From: Desulfobacteraceae bacterium
Lineage (GTDB): Bacteria > Desulfobacterota > Desulfobacteria > Desulfobacterales > ETH-SRB1
Assembly (NCBI GenBank): GCA_030638305.1
Contig: DAOWEW010000040.1
Location: 1-13,296 of the forward strand
Length of the DNA stretch: 13,296 bases
Direction of reading: 5' to 3'
Part shown: one piece after another, positions 1 through 6,134 of the stretch
Position numbering within the stretch: the stretch's first letter is position 1
Layout: each line of letters begins with the position of its first letter
Notes under the pieces: model-generated
Told to the model about the DNA's origin: nothing
Seen by the model: the letters and a program-made list of their open reading frames with translations, nothing else
Databases searched by the model: none
Program-made: the position numbers and the translations under genes

Positions 1-692
1 ATCAATTCAACAACCATGGGATCTGTTATCGAATCCGCATTAAGTGAAGGAACCCTCAATTTTTTATGACTTATTATTGATGATACATGCCTTTCAACAA
101 CTTCGCACATGCCCTGAGAAATTGCTTCTTCAACACAATTGCCGGCACATGCACCGTTAAACTCGTTAATCGTGAAAAACCAGTCAAATGGAATCAGTAT
201 TTCTCTGTTCTGTGTCAGATTGAATGCTTTTGTCCATTTAAAATTAATATCCTCAAATATTTTTTCTGCGATTTCAAGATTGTCGGAATCATCGTTAACG
301 GATTGCGCAATCATTTTAAACGGGATAGCTTTATCTTTTATGTTGCGATATTTTTCGAATAGAAAATTTTCCGGATCATTGCGAAAGCTGAACAAGCTGA
401 ATCTTTCTGCCAGCTCCATTACGGCACTCGCCTCAGCCTGCTGTGTAGTACCACCTTTCCCCATCTGTTTTCTTGTTCCGGTTAAAGCATATGCATCATT
501 ACCGCAAATGCTGAAATAAACAGGGATATCAAGTCTTCCATTATCAATTCTTACAGTATCTTGCAAAATATCAAGGTCAATTTTTTTAAGTTTTTCCTTA
601 AACTGTTTAACTGTTTCTTCCGGCGGTAATATTTTATCCTGGTCAATATTATTATATTTAAATGCATCCTTTAATATGATTTTGCTGGTCAT
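1..692 (-). CDS. YcaO-domain protein, N-terminal 230 codons (runs off left edge)
   Basis: The frame is open from ATG at 692 to base 1 with no stop, so the C-terminal part lies outside the window. Two YcaO signature blocks are readable. The first is around residues 76-97: a Gly-Lys-Gly-Gly turn, then Glu87, Glu93 and Glu96-Arg97 in the AExSAxMELAER pattern. The second is around 179-201: NGACAGNCVEEA, then GMCEVVER. In the YcaO family these acidic residues bind Mg-ATP, and the enzymes use ATP to activate peptide amide carbonyls (azoline or thioamide formation); some members, such as E. coli YcaO, have less clear roles. No signal peptide is seen. An AGGAG motif at 707-711 precedes the start, with a rather long 14-nt spacer. 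No substrate peptide or TfuA partner is visible here, so the substrate is unknown. Family assignment is firm; function is open. Confidence 0.88.
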   Translation of the reverse strand, partial: MTSKIILKDAFKYNNIDQDKILPPEETVKQFKEKLKKIDLDILQDTVRIDNGRLDIPVYFSICGNDAYALTGTRKQMGKGGTTQQAEASAVMELAERFSLFSFRNDPENFLFEKYRNIKDKAIPFKMIAQSVNDDSDNLEIAEKIFEDINFKWTKAFNLTQNREILIPFDWFFTINEFNGACAGNCVEEAISQGMCEVVERHVSSIISHKKLRVPSLNADSITDPMVVEL

Positions 693-733
693 TAATTTTA
701 TTATATCTCCTTTCTAATACTCCAATAGAGCCA

Positions 734-749
734 AAGCTCAATTGAGCTT
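734..749. repeat. 16-bp perfect palindrome upstream of the YcaO gene
   Basis: The sequence AAGCTCAATTGAGCTT is a perfect, loopless dyad between the antitoxin-like remnant and the YcaO start. No T-tract follows on either strand, so it does not look like an intrinsic terminator. It could be an operator for a dimeric regulator of the YcaO gene. That role is inference from symmetry and position only. Confidence 0.4.
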
Positions 750-758
750 ATCTATATG

Positions 759-827
759 TCACGTTAAACCGAAATTTAAAACAATGTCTTCAAGAGCCTC
801 TAAGGTCTCCTGGTGACGGCGGATCAT
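759..827 (-). pseudogene. 22-aa ORF, probable C-terminal remnant of the antitoxin-like gene
   Basis: This ORF starts with ATG at 827, overlapping the TGA stop of the ribbon-helix-helix ORF (ATGA overlap), and ends after 22 codons. Its peptide reads MIRRHQETLEALEDI and then LNFGLT. As I recall, RHH antitoxins of this type often continue past the DNA-binding part with an Arg-rich helix resembling RRxETLEALEDI in the same frame. One extra base near 827-831 would fuse the two ORFs, so a one-base deletion in a formerly longer antitoxin is a good explanation. The tail after LEDI does not look like the usual continuation, suggesting loss of the 3' end as well. An independent micropeptide cannot be excluded. 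Confidence 0.45.
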
Positions 828-961
828 CTCTTTTGCGCCACATATTGGTTCATCAATTGTCGAATGGCGTGGCTTAGGTTCCAGCCATGGGCAACTGCAG
901 CCGCCTCAAAATCTTTTTTCAATATTTCCGGAATCCGTGCTTGTACAACTGCTGTTTTCAT
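824..961 (-). CDS. ribbon-helix-helix (RelB/CopG-like) antitoxin-type protein, 45 aa, probably truncated
   Basis: This short gene is read from ATG at 961. It begins with a beta-strand-like KTAVVQARIPE segment, then two helices (LKKDFEAAAVAHGW and LSHAIRQLMNQYVAQ), which is the fold pattern of ribbon-helix-helix DNA-binding antitoxins. A strong ribosome binding site (GGAGG, 969-973) and a near-consensus promoter (991-1019) lie directly upstream, so it should be expressed. Such proteins normally bind as dimers to their own promoter and neutralise a toxin encoded next door. No toxin gene is present on either side. The ORF stops after 45 residues, and the adjoining overlapping 22-codon ORF looks like its displaced continuation, so the gene is probably a decayed remnant that may still bind DNA. 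Confidence 0.65.
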   Translation of the reverse strand: MKTAVVQARIPEILKKDFEAAAVAHGWNLSHAIRQLMNQYVAQKR

Positions 962-990
962 TGGTAAACCTCCACTTTTTTATGTTTTAC

Positions 991-1019
991 ATTGTAGAAT
1001 ATAAAAGCATGAACGTCAA
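991..1019 (-). promoter_or_regulatory. sigma70-type promoter for the antitoxin-like gene
   Basis: On the minus strand the -35 box TTGACG (1014-1019) and the -10 box TACAAT (991-996) are separated by exactly 17 bases. Each box differs from consensus at one position. The -10 box ends 29 bases before the ATG at 961, with GGAGG in between. This is the best promoter-like match I found in the window. Confidence 0.7.
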
Positions 1020-1244
1020 CTCTAACCAGCAATTCTCATTATGGAAAAATAAGTTAAAATTCAATAGGTTAGAGATTCTCTTTGCCCTTAAAATATCTAA
1101 TTTTTTCAGCTAAAATCAAAAAACATGACTATTTTAGGGGGTTGAACAGACCTATTAATCTCTGTAACCATCATGCAAACATCCCATATTTGCCTGTAAA
1201 ATAAGGACAATTTCCTTAGAATTGCTGTTTATTTTTATTCCCAC

Positions 1245-1273
1245 TTGCCTTAAAACGGTTAGTCAGGTATAGA
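1245..1273 (+). promoter_or_regulatory. candidate sigma70-type promoter for oleA
   Basis: TTGCCT (1245-1250) and TATAGA (1268-1273) are separated by 17 bases and lie about 55 bases upstream of the ATG at 1329. Each hexamer matches consensus at four of six positions. The spacing is ideal but the boxes are only fair, so this is a tentative call. Confidence 0.3.
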
Positions 1274-1296
1274 AACTCATCTTACACCTTTAATTT

Positions 1297-1326
1297 AACC
1301 TGAACCCTGAATTCTGAACCTAACCC
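1297..1326. repeat. GTTCA-type short intergenic repeat before oleA
   Basis: Read on the minus strand this is a train of GGTTCAG/GTTCAGG-like words interrupted by GAATTC. It abuts the oleA start codon and leaves no recognisable Shine-Dalgarno sequence there. Related word trains occur at 5976-5990, 6071-6080 and 9819-9842, and GTTCACGG/GTTTACGG variants occur at 10848-10872, 11018-11050 and 11886-11901. All are in gaps between genes. Confidence 0.5.
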
Positions 1327-1328
1327 TT

Positions 1329-2369
1329 ATGCTTTACTCAAAAGTTTACATAAACTCATTTGGTTATGAACTTGCCCCGAATGTGGTGACATCGGAAGAT
1401 CTGGAAATGCGGCTGGAGCCTCTTTACAAAAAACTTCATCTGCAAAAAGGTCAACTCGAAGCAATAACCGGAATAGAGGAACGCAGATTCTGGAACCCAG
1501 ATTTTAAAATGTATGAAGGTGCAATAAAAGCAGCTCAAAAGGCAATAGAAACATCCGGTATTTCACCTATGTCCATCGGCATGCTTATCTACGGAGGTGT
1601 TTGCAGGGACAACCTGGAACCGGCAACAGCCTGTGCAGTAGCACATGGTCTTGGAATAGGTAATAAAGCACAGATTTATGATGTTTCAAATGCCTGCCTT
1701 GGCATTCTTACCGGAATGGTTCAAATTGCCAATGCTATTGAGCTGGGACATATCAAAGCGGGTCTTGTGGTATCATGTGAGTCCGCCCGTCAGATTGTCG
1801 ATACTACAATAGATCGGCTGCTTAAAACAAAAAACATGGAAGTCTTTAAAAAAACGATTGCAACTCTTACAGGCGGCTCCGGAGCTGCTGCTGTTCTTTT
1901 GGCAGATAAATCAATCTCCGATAATGGACACCGTTTTTTAGGAGGAACCATAAAAAACGCAACTGAGCATCACGAGCTTTGCCGTTGGGGGCCGGATACA
2001 GGAATACCTGCAAGCGGACTTCATGTTATGGAGACAGATTCGGTTGGAGTACTGCAGAACGGCGTAATTCTGGGAATTGAAACATACAAAGATTTCAAAA
2101 AAGAACTGTTATGGCCAGATGATAAACCAGACAAAGTCATCTGCCATCAGGTGGGAGCAGCTCACCAGAAAACCATACTGGAATCCATAGGTATTCCGAA
2201 AGAAAAAGATTTTACCACCTTCCGGCATCTTGGAAATATCGGAACCGTATCACTTCCAATAACTGCTGCAATAGCATCGGAACGTGAGTTTCTTGTAAAA
2301 AATGATCTTGTAGGATTTCTGGGAATCGGCAGCGGCCTTAACTGCCTGATGCTGGGGATTGAGTGGTAA
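1329..2369 (+). CDS. oleA: OleA-like 3-oxoacyl-ACP synthase III family (thiolase-fold) protein
   Basis: The 346-aa protein has the full length of the FabH/OleA family. The thiolase triad is readable as Cys123 (DVSNACLGILTGM), His273 (CHQVGAAHQ) and Asn303 (HLGNIGTVSLP). The segment RDNLEPATA places Glu97 where OleA carries the glutamate that reaches into the partner's active site. The C-terminal LGIGSGLNC block is also OleA-like. Compared from memory with Xanthomonas OleA, similarity runs from the first residues to the last, which favours OleA (head-to-head condensation of two acyl-CoAs to a beta-keto acid) over housekeeping FabH. No signal or membrane segment is seen, so it should be cytosolic. 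No oleB, oleC or oleD lies in the window; the gene stands alone and converges on plsY with 8 bases between the stops. The ATG at 1329 fits the family N-terminus although no Shine-Dalgarno is visible. Confidence 0.82.
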   Translation: MLYSKVYINSFGYELAPNVVTSEDLEMRLEPLYKKLHLQKGQLEAITGIEERRFWNPDFKMYEGAIKAAQKAIETSGISPMSIGMLIYGGVCRDNLEPATACAVAHGLGIGNKAQIYDVSNACLGILTGMVQIANAIELGHIKAGLVVSCESARQIVDTTIDRLLKTKNMEVFKKTIATLTGGSGAAAVLLADKSISDNGHRFLGGTIKNATEHHELCRWGPDTGIPASGLHVMETDSVGVLQNGVILGIETYKDFKKELLWPDDKPDKVICHQVGAAHQKTILESIGIPKEKDFTTFRHLGNIGTVSLPITAAIASEREFLVKNDLVGFLGIGSGLNCLMLGIEW

Positions 2370-2377
2370 ATTATCCT

Positions 2378-3010
2378 TCACTTCCATATAACCGGTTCTG
2401 TTCCGGAAAACATACGCTTAATGTTTTCAATATGGCGCAGGTAGATAAGTATTGATATGGAAGCAGCGCATATCGCCAGAACTTTTGAATTTGTCGCCTT
2501 CCAGACAGCAACCGGAAGTATTAATGCCGCTCCAAGAGATCCGACAGATACCCGGTTGCATAAACATATCAACATGATAAAGGTCAGCAGGGCAAAAAAA
2601 CACGCTATAGGTGAAATTATGATGAAGGCCCCGGCTGTAGTTGCAACGCCTTTTCCACCGCCCTTAAATTTCAGAAAAACAGGATAAAGGTGACCTGATA
2701 AAGCTGAAACAGCTATAAGGGATATATATATTTCAGCCCAAAAGCCATTAATGCCTGTTAAATTGATAGCAAGATATACAGGCAAAAGGCCTTTAAACAT
2801 ATCTCCTGCAAGAGTAAATACACCAAGCGTAGTTCCTGCTATCCTTCTTACATTTGTAGCGCCTGTATTTCCACTGCCTTTTTTTCTGATATCAAGGGGA
2901 GTAAACAACTTTGTCAAAATAACTCCACAGGGAATAGAGCCGAATATATATGCAAAAATCAAAAACGCCGGCACCTTTAATATATTTACAATATCCATTA
3001 TTTCGTCCAC
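2378..3010 (-). CDS. plsY: glycerol-3-phosphate acyltransferase PlsY
   Basis: PlsY is the inner-membrane enzyme that moves an acyl group from acyl-phosphate to glycerol-3-phosphate, the first step of phospholipid synthesis. Three family blocks are present: GSGNTGATNVRR (45-56), GHLYPVFLKFKGGGKGVAT (106-124) and LRHIENIKRM (191-200). Hydrophobic stretches at about 10-34, 62-84, 92-112, 126-150 and 157-190 fit the usual multi-pass topology. The longest reading starts at GTG 3010, but ATG 2998 (codon 5) gives the more usual N-terminus. A 19-bp dispersed repeat covers this junction, so the true start is uncertain. It is the last gene of the minus-strand operon, 4 or 16 bases after the stop of the IspH-UbiA gene depending on the start. 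The 210-aa length is normal. Confidence 0.93.
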   Translation of the reverse strand: MDEIMDIVNILKVPAFLIFAYIFGSIPCGVILTKLFTPLDIRKKGSGNTGATNVRRIAGTTLGVFTLAGDMFKGLLPVYLAINLTGINGFWAEIYISLIAVSALSGHLYPVFLKFKGGGKGVATTAGAFIIISPIACFFALLTFIMLICLCNRVSVGSLGAALILPVAVWKATNSKVLAICAASISILIYLRHIENIKRMFSGTEPVIWK

Positions 3011-3016
3011 GTTCCT
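2998..3016 (-). repeat. 19-bp dispersed repeat, copy 1 (ispH-ubiA/plsY junction)
   Basis: The minus-strand sequence AGGAACGTGGACGAAATAA occurs here and again, identically, at 6116-6134. In both places it begins at the stop codon of the preceding gene. Here it overlaps the TAG of the IspH-UbiA gene and runs into the ATG of plsY, contributing the alternative GTG start. Confidence 0.75.
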
Positions 3017-4742
3017 AAACTACTGACCAGATTATAGTGATAATGCCGGCTATAATAAAATGAGTCTCAACCAGAAATTCCAGCCTTATGCCGGGAAGCA
3101 TATAACCCCGTTCATAGGCTAAAAGCATTACAAACATGAAAACCGGACAAATCGCAAGCAGGAAGCCAAGGGTTGAGATAAACTGAAACGCACTCGACAT
3201 CAGTAATACAGCGAGAATAACAGCTAACATGATCTTTAAAAGGCGCATGGTTCGCTTTTCTCCCAATAGTATTGGGATGGTTGCTTTTCCTACTATGCGG
3301 TCACCCTGCATATCAAGGGTATCAAAAAAAGCGGTTCTGACAAAAACCATGCAAGCTGACAGAAAAAACACAATGACCGTACTCACATTAATACTATCAG
3401 ATACTGAGAACGCAGGGAATAGCGAAGTAACTATTCCCCATGCTGCTGCTATAAGAACCGTCTTTGAACCCGGTATATCCCTTATCCTGCGATATCTACT
3501 CCCAAAAAGGCTTTCCGGCACGAGCCTTATGTTATATGAAAGGCCAAGAAGACTCATGAACAAAAGAATCAAAAAAGGAGTAGTGCCCATAAGATAGGCG
3601 GTAATCAGGCCTGTGCTGCCTGCAATTGAGGCAAGAGTTGCGAGAAATGTCTTATGCTTTCTGTAAAAAGTAGCCCTTGCAGGATCATTGTACTGGTCGG
3701 CTTTGCTGCCGATCAGGTTGTTTAGTATGTGCATGGACAAAACATAAAGTATGGATATAAAAACATGGGGAAAATAGTGGTTGATTCCCTGCAGCATGGT
3801 ACAGGCGTAACACAGGCATCCGGCACCAAGGGAAACATAGATGTTTGTCAGTAGAAGTGATCGTTGCATTGAAAAAAATGTTCTGCGCCATCTCTGCTCT
3901 TTTTTTAAAAATAAAGATTCAAGAGTTCTGTAAACTCTTTTTGTTATCCAGTTCGGAGTAGAAGCTCCTGCCGTTAATCCTATATATTTGGCTGAGGCAA
4001 GAGCTTTTAAATCAAGCTCGTGTTCTGATTCAATGTGGTAAGAAGGTTTTCCTGCTTTTCTTGCAATTTCGACGAGTCTTTGGGTGTTACCGCTGTTATA
4101 GCCGCCTACGACTATCACCGCATCTACTGACCTTGCAAGACGTTTTACTTCTTCCTGCCGTCTTGCTGTAGAATCACAAATAGTATTGAAAATTTTGTAG
4201 TGCGGGAATTTTTTGTTCGCCCATTTTTTCACTTCTTCAAAAAATTCCATGTCCTGAGTAGTTTGAGCAACAATGATGGCTTTTCCAAAGGCAGGTAGAG
4301 AATTGAGGTCATTTATATTATCAATAACGTAGCCCTTGCCATCTGAATAGCCAAGCAGTCCGGTAACCTCTGGATGATCCTTGTTGCCTGTAATTATTGA
4401 TGCATAGCCCCGCTCGGCGTGTTTTTTTATAATGGTTTGCACCTTGATTACACGTGGGCATGTGGCGTCTATTATTGTAAAACCGGCTTTTTTCAGTTTT
4501 TTTTTTGACTGTGGAGGAACTCCGTGAGCTCTTATCAGAACAGTACCGGAACCATGATTCGGAATATCATCTATGGCAGATATTCCTTTTTCTTTTAAAA
4601 GGTTCAGGATGTGTGGATTATGTATCAGAGGACCATATGTATAGATAGGATTTTCGTGTTTATTGGGCGCATCCAGAGCCATTTCAACTGCTCTTCTTAC
4701 GCCCATACAGAAGCCCGCTGTTTTGGCAAGTAGTATTTTCAT
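3015..4742 (-). CDS. ispH: IspH (HMBPP reductase) fused to a UbiA-family prenyltransferase
   Basis: Residues 1-280 are a complete IspH/LytB. The three [4Fe-4S] cysteines are Cys12, Cys95 and Cys189. The substrate-site motifs are LIHNP (His41), RAHGV (His73), HPEV (Glu125), TTQ (161-163), NSGNT (216-220) and ASTP (260-263). IspH makes IPP and DMAPP from HMBPP in the last MEP-pathway step. After a short basic linker (281-294), residues 295-575 form a roughly nine-segment membrane domain. It has the two aspartate-rich UbiA signatures: NNLIGSKADQYND (341-353) and DTLDMQGDRIVGKAT (474-488). UbiA enzymes transfer a prenyl chain to an acceptor and bind Mg-diphosphate through these aspartates. The acceptor cannot be read from sequence. 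Stand-alone IspH ends near 280-320 residues, so 575 aa is a true in-frame fusion, with no internal stop in the window. The ATG at 4742 gives the canonical IspH N-terminus; the Shine-Dalgarno is weak. Confidence 0.92.
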   Translation of the reverse strand: MKILLAKTAGFCMGVRRAVEMALDAPNKHENPIYTYGPLIHNPHILNLLKEKGISAIDDIPNHGSGTVLIRAHGVPPQSKKKLKKAGFTIIDATCPRVIKVQTIIKKHAERGYASIITGNKDHPEVTGLLGYSDGKGYVIDNINDLNSLPAFGKAIIVAQTTQDMEFFEEVKKWANKKFPHYKIFNTICDSTARRQEEVKRLARSVDAVIVVGGYNSGNTQRLVEIARKAGKPSYHIESEHELDLKALASAKYIGLTAGASTPNWITKRVYRTLESLFLKKEQRWRRTFFSMQRSLLLTNIYVSLGAGCLCYACTMLQGINHYFPHVFISILYVLSMHILNNLIGSKADQYNDPARATFYRKHKTFLATLASIAGSTGLITAYLMGTTPFLILLFMSLLGLSYNIRLVPESLFGSRYRRIRDIPGSKTVLIAAAWGIVTSLFPAFSVSDSINVSTVIVFFLSACMVFVRTAFFDTLDMQGDRIVGKATIPILLGEKRTMRLLKIMLAVILAVLLMSSAFQFISTLGFLLAICPVFMFVMLLAYERGYMLPGIRLEFLVETHFIIAGIITIIWSVV

Positions 4743-4776
4743 CTAATCAGGTCAGATATTATTGAGATTATAGCTG

Positions 4777-4965
4777 TTATTGTTCCTTTAGGTAAATTTT
4801 ATGATCAACAAGAGAAAGTGAATGAATGTGCGCTTTTAAGAGTTTTTGCTCTCCAAATATGTTGTTTAATAGCAGACCATCACCCTCGGGTTCGATCGTA
4901 TCAACCGCCTCCATGACCAGCTTTTTATCGTTTCCTTCAATAAGATAAGCATTTGCTTCACACAT
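4777..4965 (-). CDS. CooT-family nickel-binding small protein
   Basis: This 62-aa protein begins MCEANAYL, followed by EPEGDGLLLNNIFGEQ and the terminal HSLSLVDHKIYL segment, the pattern of the CooT family (PF10133). In characterised CooT the conserved Cys2 binds nickel in a small homodimer that helps load nickel into carbon monoxide dehydrogenase. Cys2 is kept here. No CO dehydrogenase gene lies in the window, so a general nickel-chaperone or unknown role is possible. A clear Shine-Dalgarno (GGGAGG, 4973-4978) precedes the ATG, the best in this operon, which suggests strong translation. It lies 34 bases before ispH and 38 bases after the DUF3842 gene. Confidence 0.82.
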   Translation of the reverse strand: MCEANAYLIEGNDKKLVMEAVDTIEPEGDGLLLNNIFGEQKLLKAHIHSLSLVDHKIYLKEQ

Positions 4966-5003
4966 AATATTTCCTCCCTTATTTAGTGCCTGAACAAAAA
5001 CTG

Positions 5004-5426
5004 CTAATTTTTATCCGCAAAATCCTTTAAATTTTCCCGTATCAATGATTCGATACAACGCGGAAGTGGAATTGAGGACAACCCTACTATTTCAACATTT
5101 TCCTGAGTTAGCGGTATAAGAAGTTTTTTTGCGGGGCTGCTTGCTACAGCCTCTGCGATCTTTGGTGTTATTTCACCCATCATGGCATTTGATAGAATTA
5201 TACCGATAGGCCCGATGATAACATCAACGCTCTTTACAGTGTGAACAATGGCATTTTCTCCGGATGCGCCACGGTTTGCTTTTGCTTTAAGCATTTGGGA
5301 TGTTGCTATAGCATTTGCGCCTAAAGCTATAATTTCAACTTTTTCACCAAAACATTCTTTGAGCTTCTTTATAACCGTGCTTCCTATCCCGCCGCCTTGT
5401 CCGTCAATTACGCATATTCGTTTCAT
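5004..5426 (-). CDS. DUF3842 family protein
   Basis: The 140-aa protein opens with MKRICVIDGQGGGIGSTVI, a glycine-rich, Rossmann-like nucleotide-binding loop, and continues with ALGANAIAT (35-43), GENAIVH (56-62) and SVDVIIGPIGI (66-76). This matches the DUF3842 family as I know it; the biochemical role is not established. There is no signal peptide or membrane anchor. It lies 16 bases after the NYN gene and 38 bases before the CooT-family gene, so all three are probably co-transcribed. I recall DUF3842 and CooT-family genes as frequent neighbours in anaerobes, which hints at a shared metal- or redox-related task; this is inference. Confidence 0.8.
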   Translation of the reverse strand: MKRICVIDGQGGGIGSTVIKKLKECFGEKVEIIALGANAIATSQMLKAKANRGASGENAIVHTVKSVDVIIGPIGIILSNAMMGEITPKIAEAVASSPAKKLLIPLTQENVEIVGLSSIPLPRCIESLIRENLKDFADKN

Positions 5427-5442
5427 TACATGTATTTTTTCT

Positions 5443-5964
5443 TTATAATTTTTTAATTTTTAGCCTGTTTTTTCGTTTTCTTTTTGAAAGCCGTTTGCTG
5501 GGACCCTTTTTTTTTGTTGAGGGAATCCAACCACCTTCATTTTCACTGTCAATACCTTTTGCAGACATATATTCTGCCATGGCTATCTTTTCCTCAAACA
5601 TTGGGGAACTGATAGTAGAAGCGCCTTGAGAAGCCACTGCATTAACTATTTCCATATCTGAGCTGACAACGAGAGCTTTCTCCCTTTCTGTTAAGGCCAT
5701 CCTTTTAATAACAGTATCGGCCAACTCACCTATGCGGGAAAATTTTATCTCAATTCCTTTTATTTTATCTCTAAGCTGAGAAATAAAAGGTGCATTTGTT
5801 CCGTCAAAGACAACTGTAATTTTGTGACGCTTTATTTTTTTATATGCCGCAAGCATATTAAGCAGAACTTCTCTCCCGAGCTGAATGTCCTGCCTGTCAA
5901 GATCGCTTAAGGTGGCTGACTGGCGTATCAGATTGTAGCCATCAATAATTATATGAAGAGACAT
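5443..5964 (-). CDS. NYN-domain (YacP-like) predicted ribonuclease
   Basis: The protein has the YacP/NYN form of the PIN-like fold. It starts IIIDGYNLI (5-13, with Asp8 and Asn11), followed by VVFDG (51-55, Asp54), an Asp in ELADTVIKR (80-88) and VVSSDMEI (99-106, Asp103). These acidic residues form the metal site in PIN-like RNases such as Bacillus Rae1/YacP. Residues 150-173 are a strongly basic Lys/Arg tail that may hold RNA or ribosomes. It is the first gene of the minus-strand run NYN, DUF3842, CooT, ispH-ubiA, plsY. The ATG at 5964 gives the normal family start but has no visible Shine-Dalgarno. The promoter must lie in the repeat-rich gap upstream; I cannot place it. Confidence 0.85.
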   Translation of the reverse strand: MSLHIIIDGYNLIRQSATLSDLDRQDIQLGREVLLNMLAAYKKIKRHKITVVFDGTNAPFISQLRDKIKGIEIKFSRIGELADTVIKRMALTEREKALVVSSDMEIVNAVASQGASTISSPMFEEKIAMAEYMSAKGIDSENEGGWIPSTKKKGPSKRLSKRKRKNRLKIKKL

Positions 5965-5990
5965 AGTAGTTATTAGGTTCTGGGTTCAAT

Positions 5991-6022
5991 AGCGTTGCCC
6001 ACTCTGTGGATAACCTCTCTGG
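5991..6022 (+). repeat. direct repeat flanking the AT-rich island, left copy
   Basis: The block starts AGCGTTGCCC and ends AACCTCTCTGG. It matches 9843-9873 in the same orientation with four mismatches and one gap by eye. A GTTCTGGGTTCAAT word train (5977-5990) precedes it, as a similar train precedes the right copy. The two copies enclose the methylase/nuclease module. This copy has lost perfect pairing of the short hairpin seen in the right copy. Confidence 0.65.
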
Positions 6023-6115
6023 TGTTACGGGAGACAGAGCGCACGCGCTACATTTTCGAGATTCAGAAGTTTAAGGTTCAAAGTGGTCTGAAGCTATTAT
6101 GCATAGTTGAAGAAG

Positions 6116-6134
6116 TTATTTCGTCCACGTTCCT
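6116..6134 (-). repeat. 19-bp dispersed repeat, copy 2 (after the nuclease-like gene)
   Basis: This is an identical copy of the 2998-3016 repeat on the same strand. Its first base is also the last base of the nuclease-like gene's TAA stop codon. Past the 19 bases the two loci diverge on both sides. Confidence 0.75.

Larger units (their letters stand above)
962..1328. other. non-coding gap between the antitoxin-like gene and oleA
   Basis: Apart from the promoter of the leftward gene (991-1019), a weak candidate promoter for the rightward gene (1245-1273) and a GTTCA-type repeat just before the oleA start (1297-1326), I see no gene, tRNA or convincing RNA structure in this AT-rich stretch. Confidence 0.6.

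Noticed and set aside
87..519. Two overlapping plus-strand ORFs at the left end.
   Set aside because: They are antisense shadows of the YcaO gene, whose motifs are unambiguous on the minus strand.
813..1004. Plus-strand ORF of 63 codons.
   Set aside because: It lies antisense to the ribbon-helix-helix gene, which has a proper promoter, Shine-Dalgarno and recognisable fold. The plus-strand frame shows none of these.
6005..6013. Perfect DnaA-box match (TGTGGATAA) near the par genes, suggesting an origin.
   Set aside because: It is a single copy inside a repeat whose sister copy reads TGTGGGCAA, with no cluster of boxes and no AT-rich unwinding repeats, so chance within the repeat is more likely.
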